Shown here: positions 5,762 through 14,334 of the stretch, piece after piece
Layout: each line of letters opens with the position of its first letter
Numbering within the stretch: the stretch's first letter is position 1
Source: an uncultured Planctomycetota bacterium
Lineage (GTDB): Bacteria; Planctomycetota; Phycisphaerae; UBA1845; Fen-1342
Assembly (NCBI GenBank): GCA_900696535.1
Contig: CAADGM010000016.1
Location: 1-64,000, forward strand
Length of the DNA: 64,000 bases
Direction of reading: 5' to 3'
The notes under the pieces: model-generated
Told to the model about the DNA's origin: nothing
The model's database searches: none
What the model saw: the letters and a program-made list of their open reading frames with translations, nothing else
Program-made: the position numbers and the translations under genes

Positions 5762-8516
5762 GCCGCTGCGCACGCTCGCGGCCCTGCTGGCGATCGCCCT
5801 GGGGGTCGGGGCGGTCGTCTGGGTCACCTGCTGCTACGAGTCGGTGCGCCGCGCGACCGCGGACTGGGGCGCTTCGTACGTCGGCAAGTCGCAGATCAAC
5901 ATCCAGTCGCCGCTGGGGCGCTACGACACGCTGCCACAGCGCCTGGCCCGCAAGATCGAGCAGCTCGAGGGTGTCGAGCGCGTGACGCCGCTGCTCGTGC
6001 AGCGCCTTCCCGCCGCCGTGTACCGCAGCCCGGACACGCCCGAGGGGCGGGCGGACCGGGTCGCTGGCCGCTATTGGAGCAACCAGCTCGATGTCCACGG
6101 GATCGACCTGGAACGCGAGCCGGCGATTCGCGACTGGAGCCGCATGCTCGTGGCCGGCAGGTTGCTGACGCCCGAGGATGACAACGCGTGCGTCCTCGAA
6201 GCTTCGATCGCCCGCGAGGCCGGGGTCGGGCTCGGCGACCGCGTCATGCTCTATCGCGGGACCGGCGCGCCGGAGTCGGCCACCGAGCTCGAGATCGTCG
6301 GGCTGATCGAGCGCCGCCGCATCGCCCGATTCCTGAAGGGCGTCGCGCTGGTGCGGCTGCCGGTGCTCCAGCGCATCGCCGCCAAGCACGCGCTGCTGAC
6401 ATCGATCGACGTCGTGCTGGCCGAGAAGGATGAGCGCAGCGTCGTGAATGCGGCGGCGCGCATCCGGGCCGCACTCCGCGGCGACGCCCCGACCGCACAG
6501 GTGCGCAGCGCGGCGGCCCGGCTCTCGCAGGTCAGCCGGGCGCAGGACCAGCAGGAGGTCGTGCTCGTTCTGCTGAGCTGCGTGGCCATGCTGACGGCGC
6601 TGTTCATCATCCTCAGTACGCTGAGCATGGGCCTGGTGGAGCGCGTCGCGCAGATGGGGCTGCTGCGGTGCGTCGGCACGACGCGCGCGCAACTCGCGAC
6701 GCTGACGCTCGCGGAGGTGCTCCCGCTTGGCGTGGTCGGGATCGCCGCGGGCGTGCCGATCGGACTCGGGCTGACGCTGCTGACCGTCCAGCTCGTGCCG
6801 CAATACGTCGGCACGTTCGCCGTGAGCTGGCGGGGCGTGATGCTGGCGTGCATCGCCGGGCTGGCGACGACGCTGGTGGCCGCCGTGCTGCCGGCCCTGG
6901 CCGCCGCGCGCGTCTCGCCGCTCGAGGCCACGCGGCCCCGCGCTCGCCTCCCGCACCCGGCCCTGATGGCCGTCCCGCTTCTTGTGGCGATCGCGGCGCT
7001 GGCGCTGCAATGGTACGTCGTCACCGAGCGCGTGCGCCGCGACATGGACTTCGTCCAGTGGGCCGCGACAGCGGTGGTGCTGCTGTACGTCGGGTACGCC
7101 GCCGCGGCCCCGGTCGCGGTCTGGCTGGTCAGCCGCCTGGCCGTCCCGTTGGTGGCCGCCCTGCTGCGAGTGCGCCTCAGCCTGCTTCAGGACCAGGTTG
7201 GGCGGGCGGTCTGGCGCTCGGCCGGTATCTGCTGTGGCTTAATGGTCGGGCTCTCGCTCATCGTCGGCCTCGTGGTGGTCAGCGAGAGCTTCAAGTCCGG
7301 CTGGCAGTTCCCGCGGCAGTTCCCGGAGGGGTACATCTGGAGCTACGAGCAGATCGAGGGGGACGCCGCCGCCGTCATCGCGAGCACCCCGGGCGTGCGC
7401 AACTTCACGGTCGCCAACGCGGTCAATGTCGTGGTCGAGGAGCGGCCGCTGCTGATGGAGCAGGTTCTGCTCTCGGTCACGTGGTTCCTCGGCACCGAGC
7501 CCGACAGCTTCCTGGACCTGGTCCGCCTCGAGTTCATTCCGGGACAGGGCGACGAAGCCACCGCGCGCCGCCTGCTGCGACAGGGTGGCTACGTGCTCGT
7601 CGCGGCCGACTTCGCCCGCACGCGCCGCAAGGGCATCGAGGAAGTGCGCGACGAGAACGGAAACATCGTCGTCAGCAATCGCGTGCGCGTCTGGTTCAAC
7701 GACCGCTGGACCGAGTTCAAGGTCGCGGGTGTGATCGACTCGCCAGCGCTCGACATCGCCGCGGGGTACTTTCAGCTCGAGAGCGAGGCGTACGTCGTCG
7801 CGTCCGGGTCGGTCATCGGGACGAACGCGGACCTCAAGCGGCTGTTCAACGTCGACGGGGCCCGCATGGTCCTGCTGAACTTCAACCTGCCCGATACGCC
7901 CCCCCCGCCCGACTGGCAGCCGCCCGGCTCCGACTCGCCTCTGGGCAAGCCGACCGACGACCTGCTCAATGCGACGCTGCCGCGCGAGAGCCGCTGGCGT
8001 TACTACCAGGAGGCGCAGCTTCTCCAGGATCTCAAGATGAAGCTGGGCGCGCACCAGGCGTTCTGGGGCACGGCCCGCGAACTCAAGGACCAGATCGACC
8101 GCGAGCTCACGCAACTCACCTACCTGCTCACCGCAGTGCCGGCCGTGGCGCTTCTGGTGGCGGCGATCGGCGTGGCGAACCTGATGACCGCGAACGTGGC
8201 CGCCAGGACGCGCCCCATCGCAATCCTGCGCGCCGTGGGAGCGACGCGCGGGCTGATCGCGCGCTTGATCATCGGCGAGGCACTGGTGCTGGGCGTGCGC
8301 GGCAGCGGACTGGGCCTGGCGCTGGGAATGCACCTGGCCGTCAACACTACCGCCATGACCGCACAGATGTGGGGACTCCAGGCACCGTTCATTGTGCCCT
8401 GGCCGCTGGTCTCGGCGGCGGTCGCGCTCACGATCTCCCTGTGCATCATCGCCGGGCTGGCCCCGGCTCGGCACGCCTCGCGAACGAACGTGATTGACGC
8501 CCTGCGTGTGGCGTGA
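5718..8516 (+). CDS. Large FtsX-family ABC permease with two FtsX domains
   Basis: 932 residues, about twice the length of a simple MacB-type permease. It begins with a cytoplasmic helix and TM1 (about 20-40), followed by a periplasmic MacB-PCD-like domain. A first FtsX block follows (about 275-400, LLSCVAMLTALFIILSTLSMGLVERV and a GLLRCVGTTRAQL coupling helix). Then come central helices, a second periplasmic domain (about 520-790) and a C-terminal FtsX block (AILRAVGATRGLIARL). Two FtsX repeats in one chain suggest one polypeptide supplies the whole membrane part, like LolC/LolE fused. The substrate is unknown; lipoprotein or lipid export is the family-based guess. Confidence 0.85.
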   Translation: MQHWLQLATSNWRAKPLRTLAALLAIALGVGAVVWVTCCYESVRRATADWGASYVGKSQINIQSPLGRYDTLPQRLARKIEQLEGVERVTPLLVQRLPAAVYRSPDTPEGRADRVAGRYWSNQLDVHGIDLEREPAIRDWSRMLVAGRLLTPEDDNACVLEASIAREAGVGLGDRVMLYRGTGAPESATELEIVGLIERRRIARFLKGVALVRLPVLQRIAAKHALLTSIDVVLAEKDERSVVNAAARIRAALRGDAPTAQVRSAAARLSQVSRAQDQQEVVLVLLSCVAMLTALFIILSTLSMGLVERVAQMGLLRCVGTTRAQLATLTLAEVLPLGVVGIAAGVPIGLGLTLLTVQLVPQYVGTFAVSWRGVMLACIAGLATTLVAAVLPALAAARVSPLEATRPRARLPHPALMAVPLLVAIAALALQWYVVTERVRRDMDFVQWAATAVVLLYVGYAAAAPVAVWLVSRLAVPLVAALLRVRLSLLQDQVGRAVWRSAGICCGLMVGLSLIVGLVVVSESFKSGWQFPRQFPEGYIWSYEQIEGDAAAVIASTPGVRNFTVANAVNVVVEERPLLMEQVLLSVTWFLGTEPDSFLDLVRLEFIPGQGDEATARRLLRQGGYVLVAADFARTRRKGIEEVRDENGNIVVSNRVRVWFNDRWTEFKVAGVIDSPALDIAAGYFQLESEAYVVASGSVIGTNADLKRLFNVDGARMVLLNFNLPDTPPPPDWQPPGSDSPLGKPTDDLLNATLPRESRWRYYQEAQLLQDLKMKLGAHQAFWGTARELKDQIDRELTQLTYLLTAVPAVALLVAAIGVANLMTANVAARTRPIAILRAVGATRGLIARLIIGEALVLGVRGSGLGLALGMHLAVNTTAMTAQMWGLQAPFIVPWPLVSAAVALTISLCIIAGLAPARHASRTNVIDALRVA

Positions 8517-8711
8517 GCGCGCGACGGCACCACCGCGCCACGCCCCTTCCGGCACCGGTTTCCAGCCGCTGCGGTGCCTGCGGCAATTGTCTCTGACCGT
8601 CGCCGTGCGAACACGCTCCTGCCAACTCAGCATGGCTTTCGGGGCAGGCGGATGATGCCCTAGACTGCACCACGCGCGGCACCGTCCCGTGGCTTTGCGC
8701 GGTCTTCGCCT

Positions 8712-9755
8712 ATGCGCACCATCGCGACCTTCATCGCCGTCCTCCTGGTTCTCTCCGGCCTCGCGGTGTACTTCACGCTGCGCGCGGTGTCTGACGTCGG
8801 CGCAGCCCCTCAGGCACGTGCACCAGCGCCGGCCGCAACCGACCGCCGCCTCTCCGCGACTCCGCCCCCCTCAAGAGAACCGGTACCCGCCAACGTCCAG
8901 CCGGACTCGGAAACCGCAGCCACTCCACCGGCGACACCTCCGCCGGCCGCAGCGTCAGTCCCCCCGTCGCGCGAGCCGAACGTGCAATGGGCCACTCCGC
9001 CCACGACGGCCGCCGAGCGCAAACTTTCCGCTGCCCGCGCCGCACTGCACGACGACCCGCAGAGCGAGGCGGCCCGGCGCGATGAGCTTGCCGCCCTGGT
9101 CGAGCTGGGGCGCTGGGACGAGGCTGAGCGCGCGGTCCGCGCACTACGCGACTCGAGCCCGGACGACCGGCAACTCAAGTACGAGCACGCCGCCGTCCTG
9201 CTTCGCCTGCGCCGCGCGACGGACGCGATCCGGCTGCTAGACGATGTCGTAGCCGCCGAGCCTGACAATGCACGAGCCTGGCACAACCTGGCCGTGGCCC
9301 GCACGTGGCTCGGGCACCTGGCGGCGGCCCGCGCGGCATGGGACCGGACGATCGCCCTCGAACGCACGCCCGGCGTCGAGGCGCACATGCAGCGCGGCAC
9401 GGTTCTGCTGGACCTCCAGGAGTGGGCTGCGGCGGCGCTCGACTTCGAGGCGGTGCTCGCCCTCGACCCCAACGTCATCGACGCGTCACACAACCTGGCA
9501 CTGGCCTACGGCCACACGGGCCGCTTCGATGAAGCCCGCGCCGTGCTGGCGGCGGCGCATCAGCGCCACCCGAACCACGTTCTCACGCTCAATCGTCTTG
9601 CGGCCCTGACGTTCCGCGTGTCGCACCTCCCGGACCGAAACGAGGCCGCGCTGCGTGCCGAGGCCGCGCAGTACGTCCTGCGGTCGCTCGAACTGGATCC
9701 GAATCAGCCGGAGATGCGCAACCTCCTGGCCCAGATCAACAGCCGGTCGCCGTGA
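8712..9755 (+). CDS. Membrane-anchored TPR protein
   Basis: 347 residues: one N-terminal membrane segment (about 4-24), a Pro/Thr/Ala-rich linker (about 35-95), then tandem tetratricopeptide repeats to the end. Recurrent helix pairs such as DNARAWHNLAVARTWLGHLAAARAAWDRT and DASHNLALAYGHTGRFDEARAVL show this. It is probably a periplasm- or cytoplasm-facing scaffold. No Shine-Dalgarno precedes the ATG; a TAGACT (8661-8666) could be the -10 of a short leader. The 195 nt before it hold no other gene. Confidence 0.75.
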   Translation: MRTIATFIAVLLVLSGLAVYFTLRAVSDVGAAPQARAPAPAATDRRLSATPPPSREPVPANVQPDSETAATPPATPPPAAASVPPSREPNVQWATPPTTAAERKLSAARAALHDDPQSEAARRDELAALVELGRWDEAERAVRALRDSSPDDRQLKYEHAAVLLRLRRATDAIRLLDDVVAAEPDNARAWHNLAVARTWLGHLAAARAAWDRTIALERTPGVEAHMQRGTVLLDLQEWAAAALDFEAVLALDPNVIDASHNLALAYGHTGRFDEARAVLAAAHQRHPNHVLTLNRLAALTFRVSHLPDRNEAALRAEAAQYVLRSLELDPNQPEMRNLLAQINSRSP

Positions 9756-9788
9756 CTCCAGCGGCGCGAGCGAGCCAGCCGCGACGCA

Positions 9789-10302
9789 ATCCGAAGGGCT
9801 GCCAGCGCATGACTGAGAGCGGTCGGGACTTACCGGCGACTCGATTCCGCGCGGCGGCGCGCGCACGCGGAGCACGAGGGCGGCGCGCGCATCCGGAGCA
9901 CGCGGGCGTCGCGCGCACGCGCAGCAGCCCGAAGGGCTGCCAGCGCTTGGCTTAGAGCGGTTGGGACTTACCTGCGACTCGATTCCGCGCGGCGGCGCGC
10001 GCGGAGCACGAGGGCGGCGCACGCGGAGCACGAGGGCGGCGCGCGCACGCGGAGCACGAGGGCGGCGCGCACGGAGCACGAGAGCGCCGCGCGCACGCGG
10101 AGCACGAGGGCGGCGCGCACGGAGCACGAGAGCGCCGCGCGCACGCGGAGCACGAGGGCGGCGCGCGCACGCGGAGCACGAGGGCGGCGCGCGCACGCGC
10201 AGCAGCCCGAAGGGCTGCCAGCGCTTGGCTGAGAGCGGTTGGGACTTACCGGCGACTCGATTCCGCGCGGCGGCGCGCACGCGCAGCAGCCCGAAGGGCT
10301 GC
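9789..10302. repeat. Composite repeat block: about 80-nt units with GCAGCCCGAAGGGCTGC palindrome
   Basis: Three long copies start near 9789, 9922 and 10199, and a fourth is truncated at 10283-10302. Each holds the hairpin GCAGCCC-GAA-GGGCTGC followed by AGCGGTTGGGACTTACCGGC and GACTCGATTCCGCGCGGCGG (small variations). The tandem array at 10003-10195 fills the space between copies. All frames are Arg/Ala-rich low-complexity translations, so I read it as non-coding repeat DNA. Confidence 0.8.
10003..10195. repeat. Tandem array of GGAGCACGAGGGCGGCGCGC units, 48-nt higher-order period
   Basis: GGAGCACG starts at 10003, 10025, 10051, 10073, 10099, 10121, 10147 and 10173. The steps alternate 22 and 26 nt, except the last (26). 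This gives an exact 48-nt higher-order period across 10003, 10051, 10099 and 10147. Two further copies lie outside at about 9869 and 9896. Confidence 0.85.
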
Positions 10303-10305
10303 ACG

Positions 10306-10441
10306 ATCGTAGCCGGGGGCCAGTCCGCCGCAGGCGGACGCCGCCCCCGGTTAACGCGGCGAGCGCCAGCACGACCCTGTAAGGGTCGTCGAAGCCGCCC
10401 CCGACGGCGGCGGCTTTGGCTGCGCTGCGCCCCGTCCCCGT
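10306..10441. other. Intergenic hairpin cluster
   Basis: Between the repeat block and the dehydrogenase stop are three palindromes: AGCCGGGGGC paired with GCCCCCGGTT around 10310-10352, enclosing GTCCGCC-gca-GGCGGAC; ACGACCC-tgta-GGGTCGT at about 10371-10389; and GCCGCC/GGCGGC around 10394-10412. They could end transcription of the facing TPR (+) and dehydrogenase (-) genes. No gene is seen here. Confidence 0.5.
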
Positions 10442-11392
10442 CTACTTCCGCTCAGGACTTCGAGCTGAAGTGTCGGTTTCCGTTTCACGTAGCCGCGCTA
10501 GAACCGCGTCCACGATGCCGAACATCCGCCGCAGGCCCTCGTGCGTCCGGGCGGCAATGTGCGGCGTGAGCACACACGCGTCGATCGCGAAGAGCGGATG
10601 GCCTGCGGGGAGCGGCTCCGGGTCGACCACATCGAGCGCGGCCCCGCCGAGCCGCTTGGTCTGCAACGCCGCGGTCAGGGCAGCCGTATCAACGACCGCT
10701 CCGCGCGACGTGTTGACCAGGATCGCCCCCGGCTTGAAGCGCGACAGGGCGGCCGCATCGACGAGCCGCCGAGTCGCTTCGGTCAACGGCACGTGCAGCG
10801 AGACGATGTCGCTTCGCTCCCAGATCTCCCCCTTCTCGACCGGCGTGGCCGCGAAGTCGAACGGGCCGACCGGCACGATGTCGTTGTAGATGACGCGGGC
10901 GCCGCAGGCCGCGCTGCGCCGCCCGACCGCCGAGCCGATGCGCCCCATTCCCACGATGCCCACCACGCAGCTGGCGAGCTCGCGGCCGTGCGGATGCTCA
11001 CGGGCCGCGTGGAAGGCGCCGGCCCGGTACGCGGCGGCGAGGCGACCGACGGGCCGAAGCTGGTGCAGGATCAGCGCCAAGGTCAGGTCTGCGACGGCGT
11101 CCGTCGCCGCGGCAGGCGTACTGAGCACGGCGATGCCGAGCTCCGCGGCAGCCTTGACATCCACCCGGTCGACGCCGACACCCGCCACACCGACCACGCG
11201 CAGCCTCGGGCCAGATTGGAGCACGGCGCGCGTGACGGGCGTGCTCGTGCGCGCCACCAGCGCATCGCAGTCGCCGATGAGCCGGCAGAGCGTGAGCGCG
11301 TCGCACGCCGGCGCGCGAACCACGACGGCGCCGGCCGCAAGTCGGGCCTCGCTCTCCGGGTCGAGCGGCTCGGCCAGCAGAACGCGGAACAT
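10442..11392 (-). CDS. D-isomer-specific 2-hydroxyacid dehydrogenase (phosphoglycerate dehydrogenase-like)
   Basis: 316 residues, about normal for the short form without an ACT domain. The NAD-binding motif GMGRIG is at 148-153. Catalytic residues fall where expected: Arg230 (NTSRGAVVD), Glu259 (DVVDPEPLP) and His278 (TPHIAART). The N-terminal substrate domain contains VGVAGVGVDRVDVKAAAELGI. It oxidises or reduces 2-hydroxyacids with NAD(P)H in the cytoplasm. 3-Phosphoglycerate is one possible substrate, but without an ACT domain or ser genes nearby the substrate is open. GGGAGGGG precedes the ATG. Confidence 0.88.
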   Translation of the reverse strand: MFRVLLAEPLDPESEARLAAGAVVVRAPACDALTLCRLIGDCDALVARTSTPVTRAVLQSGPRLRVVGVAGVGVDRVDVKAAAELGIAVLSTPAAATDAVADLTLALILHQLRPVGRLAAAYRAGAFHAAREHPHGRELASCVVGIVGMGRIGSAVGRRSAACGARVIYNDIVPVGPFDFAATPVEKGEIWERSDIVSLHVPLTEATRRLVDAAALSRFKPGAILVNTSRGAVVDTAALTAALQTKRLGGAALDVVDPEPLPAGHPLFAIDACVLTPHIAARTHEGLRRMFGIVDAVLARLRETETDTSARSPERK

Positions 11393-11433
11393 GGGCCGGG
11401 CCCCTCCCTCTCCGCGAGGGATACGGGTCGGTC

Positions 11434-12669
11434 TTACTTCGGCGGCGTCGGCGGCGGGGCCTCCGGGCGATTCGTGGTTGGCGCGAGCGGAGCCGCTGGC
11501 TGGGTCGTGGCGGGTCGGGCCGGCGGGACGCGGCGAACCACCTTGATCTCCAGCTTCTGGTACTCGGGCGCCTTGTCGTCGGTCATTAGCGTGATCATGC
11601 CGCCGGTCTCGGGGATATCCTCAAACTTGGGCACCCGCACCTTGACCCGCTGTGTGATCTGCGCGACGCCCTCAGGCTGGGGCTCGGGCGGCAGAATCTC
11701 GAACGCGAACCCCGGGATATCGCAACGGGCCTCGGTCACCTTGGCCTGCGGCGCGCTCTGCGTGATGACCGTGATCATCTCGTCGTACGACTCCGTGCGG
11801 TTCGGGGGCACGAAGATCGAGAACGGAGTCGAGAACACGCGGGGCTGCGCGTTGGCAAAGACGCTGACCTGGAGCGGCGGAATCTTCGGATCGCTCGTCT
11901 CCAGCTCCACGGTGGCGTGGTTCGAGCCCATCCGCAGCGGGGGCTTCGTCGTCGCCACGAGCTCGTAGACCTTCTGTGGCTCGACCTCGCGCAACTCGAT
12001 GTCGAACGTACCGAAGTTCTGCCCCTCCTTGAGCTTCAGCGACAGCGGCTTCTCGTACTTATTTTCAAGCCGCATCATCTGCGTCGAAACCGAGGTCACT
12101 TCAAGTGAGGGGAACGAGATCGCCGACGAAGGCGTCATCGTGAACACCGGGTTCACTGTGCCCTCGACCTTGATCACGATGCTCGAGCGCTGCGGGTCGT
12201 TGCTCGTGATCGTCACGGTCTTGTTGGCCGGGCCCGGGCGCTTCGTGTCGTAAGTGATCGTGAACGTGGTCGACTCGCCCGGCGGCAGCGGCGACTTCGG
12301 AGTCGTCGCGACAGTGCATCCACACGAGCTCTGCACCTTTGTCGATAGTGCCCCGTCGCCCGTGTTCTTGATCGTGAATTCCCGCGACATCGGCGTGCCG
12401 GCCCACACCTCCCCGAAGCGGAACTCCAGCGGGCTGACTTCCATCTTTGGCGTGCCACCGTCCGCGGGGGGCGGCAGCGGCGTCTGCGGCCTGGTCAGCA
12501 CCGGGGACGGCTGCGCCGGCGGCGTAGCCGGAGGCGGGGCGTGCGGCGTCGGCTGAGTCGCCGGCGACGGCGTCGGCTGCGGAGCCGTCGCACCCGTCTC
12601 CTGCGCCCACCCGCTCGATGTCACCAGGACCACTGCCAACAGCAAACCAAGCGCCGTTCGCGCACTCAT
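11434..12669 (-). CDS. Secreted DUF1573-domain protein
   Basis: 411 residues: a signal peptide (1-23, ending about SSGWAQ), a Pro/Thr-rich linker (about 25-78), then a DUF1573 immunoglobulin-like domain (about 80-175). The domain has FGEVWAGTPMSREFTIKNTG, the SSCGCT motif and TITSNDPQ. Two more beta-rich segments of similar style follow and a Pro-rich tail ends the protein. DUF1573 proteins are extracytoplasmic and common in Planctomycetes and Bacteroidetes; their job is poorly known. AAGGAGG lies 9 nt before the ATG, a strong Shine-Dalgarno that sets the start. Confidence 0.82.
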   Translation of the reverse strand: MSARTALGLLLAVVLVTSSGWAQETGATAPQPTPSPATQPTPHAPPPATPPAQPSPVLTRPQTPLPPPADGGTPKMEVSPLEFRFGEVWAGTPMSREFTIKNTGDGALSTKVQSSCGCTVATTPKSPLPPGESTTFTITYDTKRPGPANKTVTITSNDPQRSSIVIKVEGTVNPVFTMTPSSAISFPSLEVTSVSTQMMRLENKYEKPLSLKLKEGQNFGTFDIELREVEPQKVYELVATTKPPLRMGSNHATVELETSDPKIPPLQVSVFANAQPRVFSTPFSIFVPPNRTESYDEMITVITQSAPQAKVTEARCDIPGFAFEILPPEPQPEGVAQITQRVKVRVPKFEDIPETGGMITLMTDDKAPEYQKLEIKVVRRVPPARPATTQPAAPLAPTTNRPEAPPPTPPK

Positions 12670-12853
12670 GGAACTCTGGCCTCCTTCGTGAGCTCTGCTA
12701 CCCTGGCGCCCGACACGCTCGCCGCGGGCGAGGGGCAGAATCAGGCAGTCTATCGGTCGCGCCGGCGGACTGCAACAGCAGTGCCAGGCGTCTACCGCCC
12801 GAACCGCCCCCCGCACGCCCGCTCCTGGTGCCGTAATCGCCCCCCGGCAACGC

Positions 12854-13948
12854 TTATCCGGCCTCCGCCGCCTCGACCGCCCGCCGGCGGAGCTGCCCGC
12901 AGGCCGCGTCCACGTCCCGCCCCCGCGAGCGACGCAGGTGGGCGTTCACGCCACGCTCACGCAGCTCACGCTGGAACGCCTGCGCGGCCTCGGCGGACGG
13001 CCGCGTGTACGGCAACCCCGCCACGGGGTTGTACCGCAGCAGGTTGACGTTGCAGCGGAGCCGCCGGCAGATGGCGGCCAGGCGGGCGGCGTGCGTCGGC
13101 GCCATGTTGACCCCTTCGAGCAGGACGTATTCGAGCGTGATCTCGCGACCGGTCTGCTGGAAGAAGTCGTCGCAGGCGCTGAGCAGGTCCTCGATCGGCA
13201 CCTTGCCCCACGGAATCAGCTCGCGGCGCAGGGCCTGCTCCGGCGCGTGCAGCGACAGCGCCAGGTTGATTTGCACGCCCTCCCGAGCCAGCCGGCGAAT
13301 CTGCTGCGGCAAGCCGACCGTGCTGACCGTGATGCGACGGGCGCCGATGTTGAGCCCCCACGGCGCGTTCAGGACGCGGATCGCGGCGATCACGTTGTCG
13401 TAATTGGCCAGCGGCTCACCCATGCCCATGAAGACCACGTTGGTCAATCGAGCCGGCTTGCCCTGCTCGTCGGCAGGGCCATGCTCGGCCACCAGGCGGC
13501 GGACGCGCCAAACCTGCTCGACGATCTCGCCGGCCGTCAGGTTCCGCTTCACGCCATCCAGGCCGCTGGCACAGAAGCGACACCCGACCGGACAGCCGAC
13601 CTGCGAGGACACGCACACCGTGTGCCGATCGCTCTCCGGAATCCACACCGTCTCGACCGACTGCCCATCCGGCCAAGTCATCAGGAGCTTGCGCGTGAGG
13701 TCGCTGGCCACCGACTCTGCCGCGACCCGGCCCCGCGAAATGACGGCGTCGCGCTCGAGCCGCTCGCGCAGGCGCTTCGAGAGATTCGACATGACCGCGA
13801 ATGACTCGGCATCCTTCGCGTAGATCCAATCGAGAATCTGGTCGGCGCGGAACGGCGGCTCGTCCATGGCCGCCAGCGCGTCGCGCAGCGCCACGCGGTC
13901 CAGGCCGAGCAGGTGCAGCCGCCGATCATCGGAAAGCATGTCGAGCAT
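12854..13948 (-). CDS. rlmN: 23S rRNA (adenine-2503-C2)-methyltransferase RlmN
   Basis: 364 residues, the normal family length. A radical-SAM enzyme with the iron-sulfur motif GCPVGCRFC (Cys119, 123, 126). It also shows the helical N-terminal domain (PPFRADQILDWIYAK), NVVFMGMGEPLANYDNV, RRITVSTVGLP, NLALSLHAP and the C-terminal NLLRYNPV region. It methylates A2503 of 23S rRNA and often A37 of certain tRNAs, using two SAM molecules. No Shine-Dalgarno is seen; TATCCT ends 9 nt before the ATG, so leaderless initiation is possible. ATG 13939 is an alternative start. Confidence 0.95.
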   Translation of the reverse strand: MLDMLSDDRRLHLLGLDRVALRDALAAMDEPPFRADQILDWIYAKDAESFAVMSNLSKRLRERLERDAVISRGRVAAESVASDLTRKLLMTWPDGQSVETVWIPESDRHTVCVSSQVGCPVGCRFCASGLDGVKRNLTAGEIVEQVWRVRRLVAEHGPADEQGKPARLTNVVFMGMGEPLANYDNVIAAIRVLNAPWGLNIGARRITVSTVGLPQQIRRLAREGVQINLALSLHAPEQALRRELIPWGKVPIEDLLSACDDFFQQTGREITLEYVLLEGVNMAPTHAARLAAICRRLRCNVNLLRYNPVAGLPYTRPSAEAAQAFQRELRERGVNAHLRRSRGRDVDAACGQLRRRAVEAAEAG

Positions 13949-14334
13949 CGCGTCACAAGGATAGCACCTGCGGGAAAGGAAGCCACCGCAAGCGCTTGCA
14001 GCGGGCGACCGAATCCGACGCCGTCCCGCTGGATTCAGCCGCCGCACGGCTTGAGCGCTCCCCCGCCCACGCCTATCCTGCCGGCATGCTGCCAGTCACG
14101 CGCACCGCAGGCCGCGCATCGGGGGGCGATAATCGCAGTGGGCGAATTCGTTGCACTAACGCCTCGCGACCGCCGTATGATGGATTGGCACGCGGCGCTG
14201 CACATCCCAGGGCCCCGCAGGAGGCGCGGCACTTTCCTCGGCGCTTCGTGTCCTCGGCAGCTTGACCGAGTCATTCGGCAGGACGCCGGTCCTGCACGTC
14301 GTCCGCGTAGTTCGAAGTTCTCTGGAGGCGCCCC
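13949..14334. promoter_or_regulatory. Divergent rlmN/ilvE intergenic region
   Basis: 386 nt without a gene. A TATGAT hexamer at 14176-14181 with TTGCAC at 14151-14156 (19-nt spacer, weak -35) could serve ilvE. AGGATA at 13958-13963 is TATCCT on the minus strand in front of rlmN. Nothing else stands out. Confidence 0.35.

Noticed and set aside
7239-8633. 464-codon minus-strand frame opposite the FtsX permease
   Set aside because: It overlaps a well-supported permease, and its His/Arg/Gln-rich translation has no domain.
9486-10304. Long Arg/Ala-rich open frames on both strands over the repeat block
   Set aside because: They are low-complexity translations of tandem repeats whose 48-nt period keeps frames open; no RBS, domain or consistent frame supports a protein.
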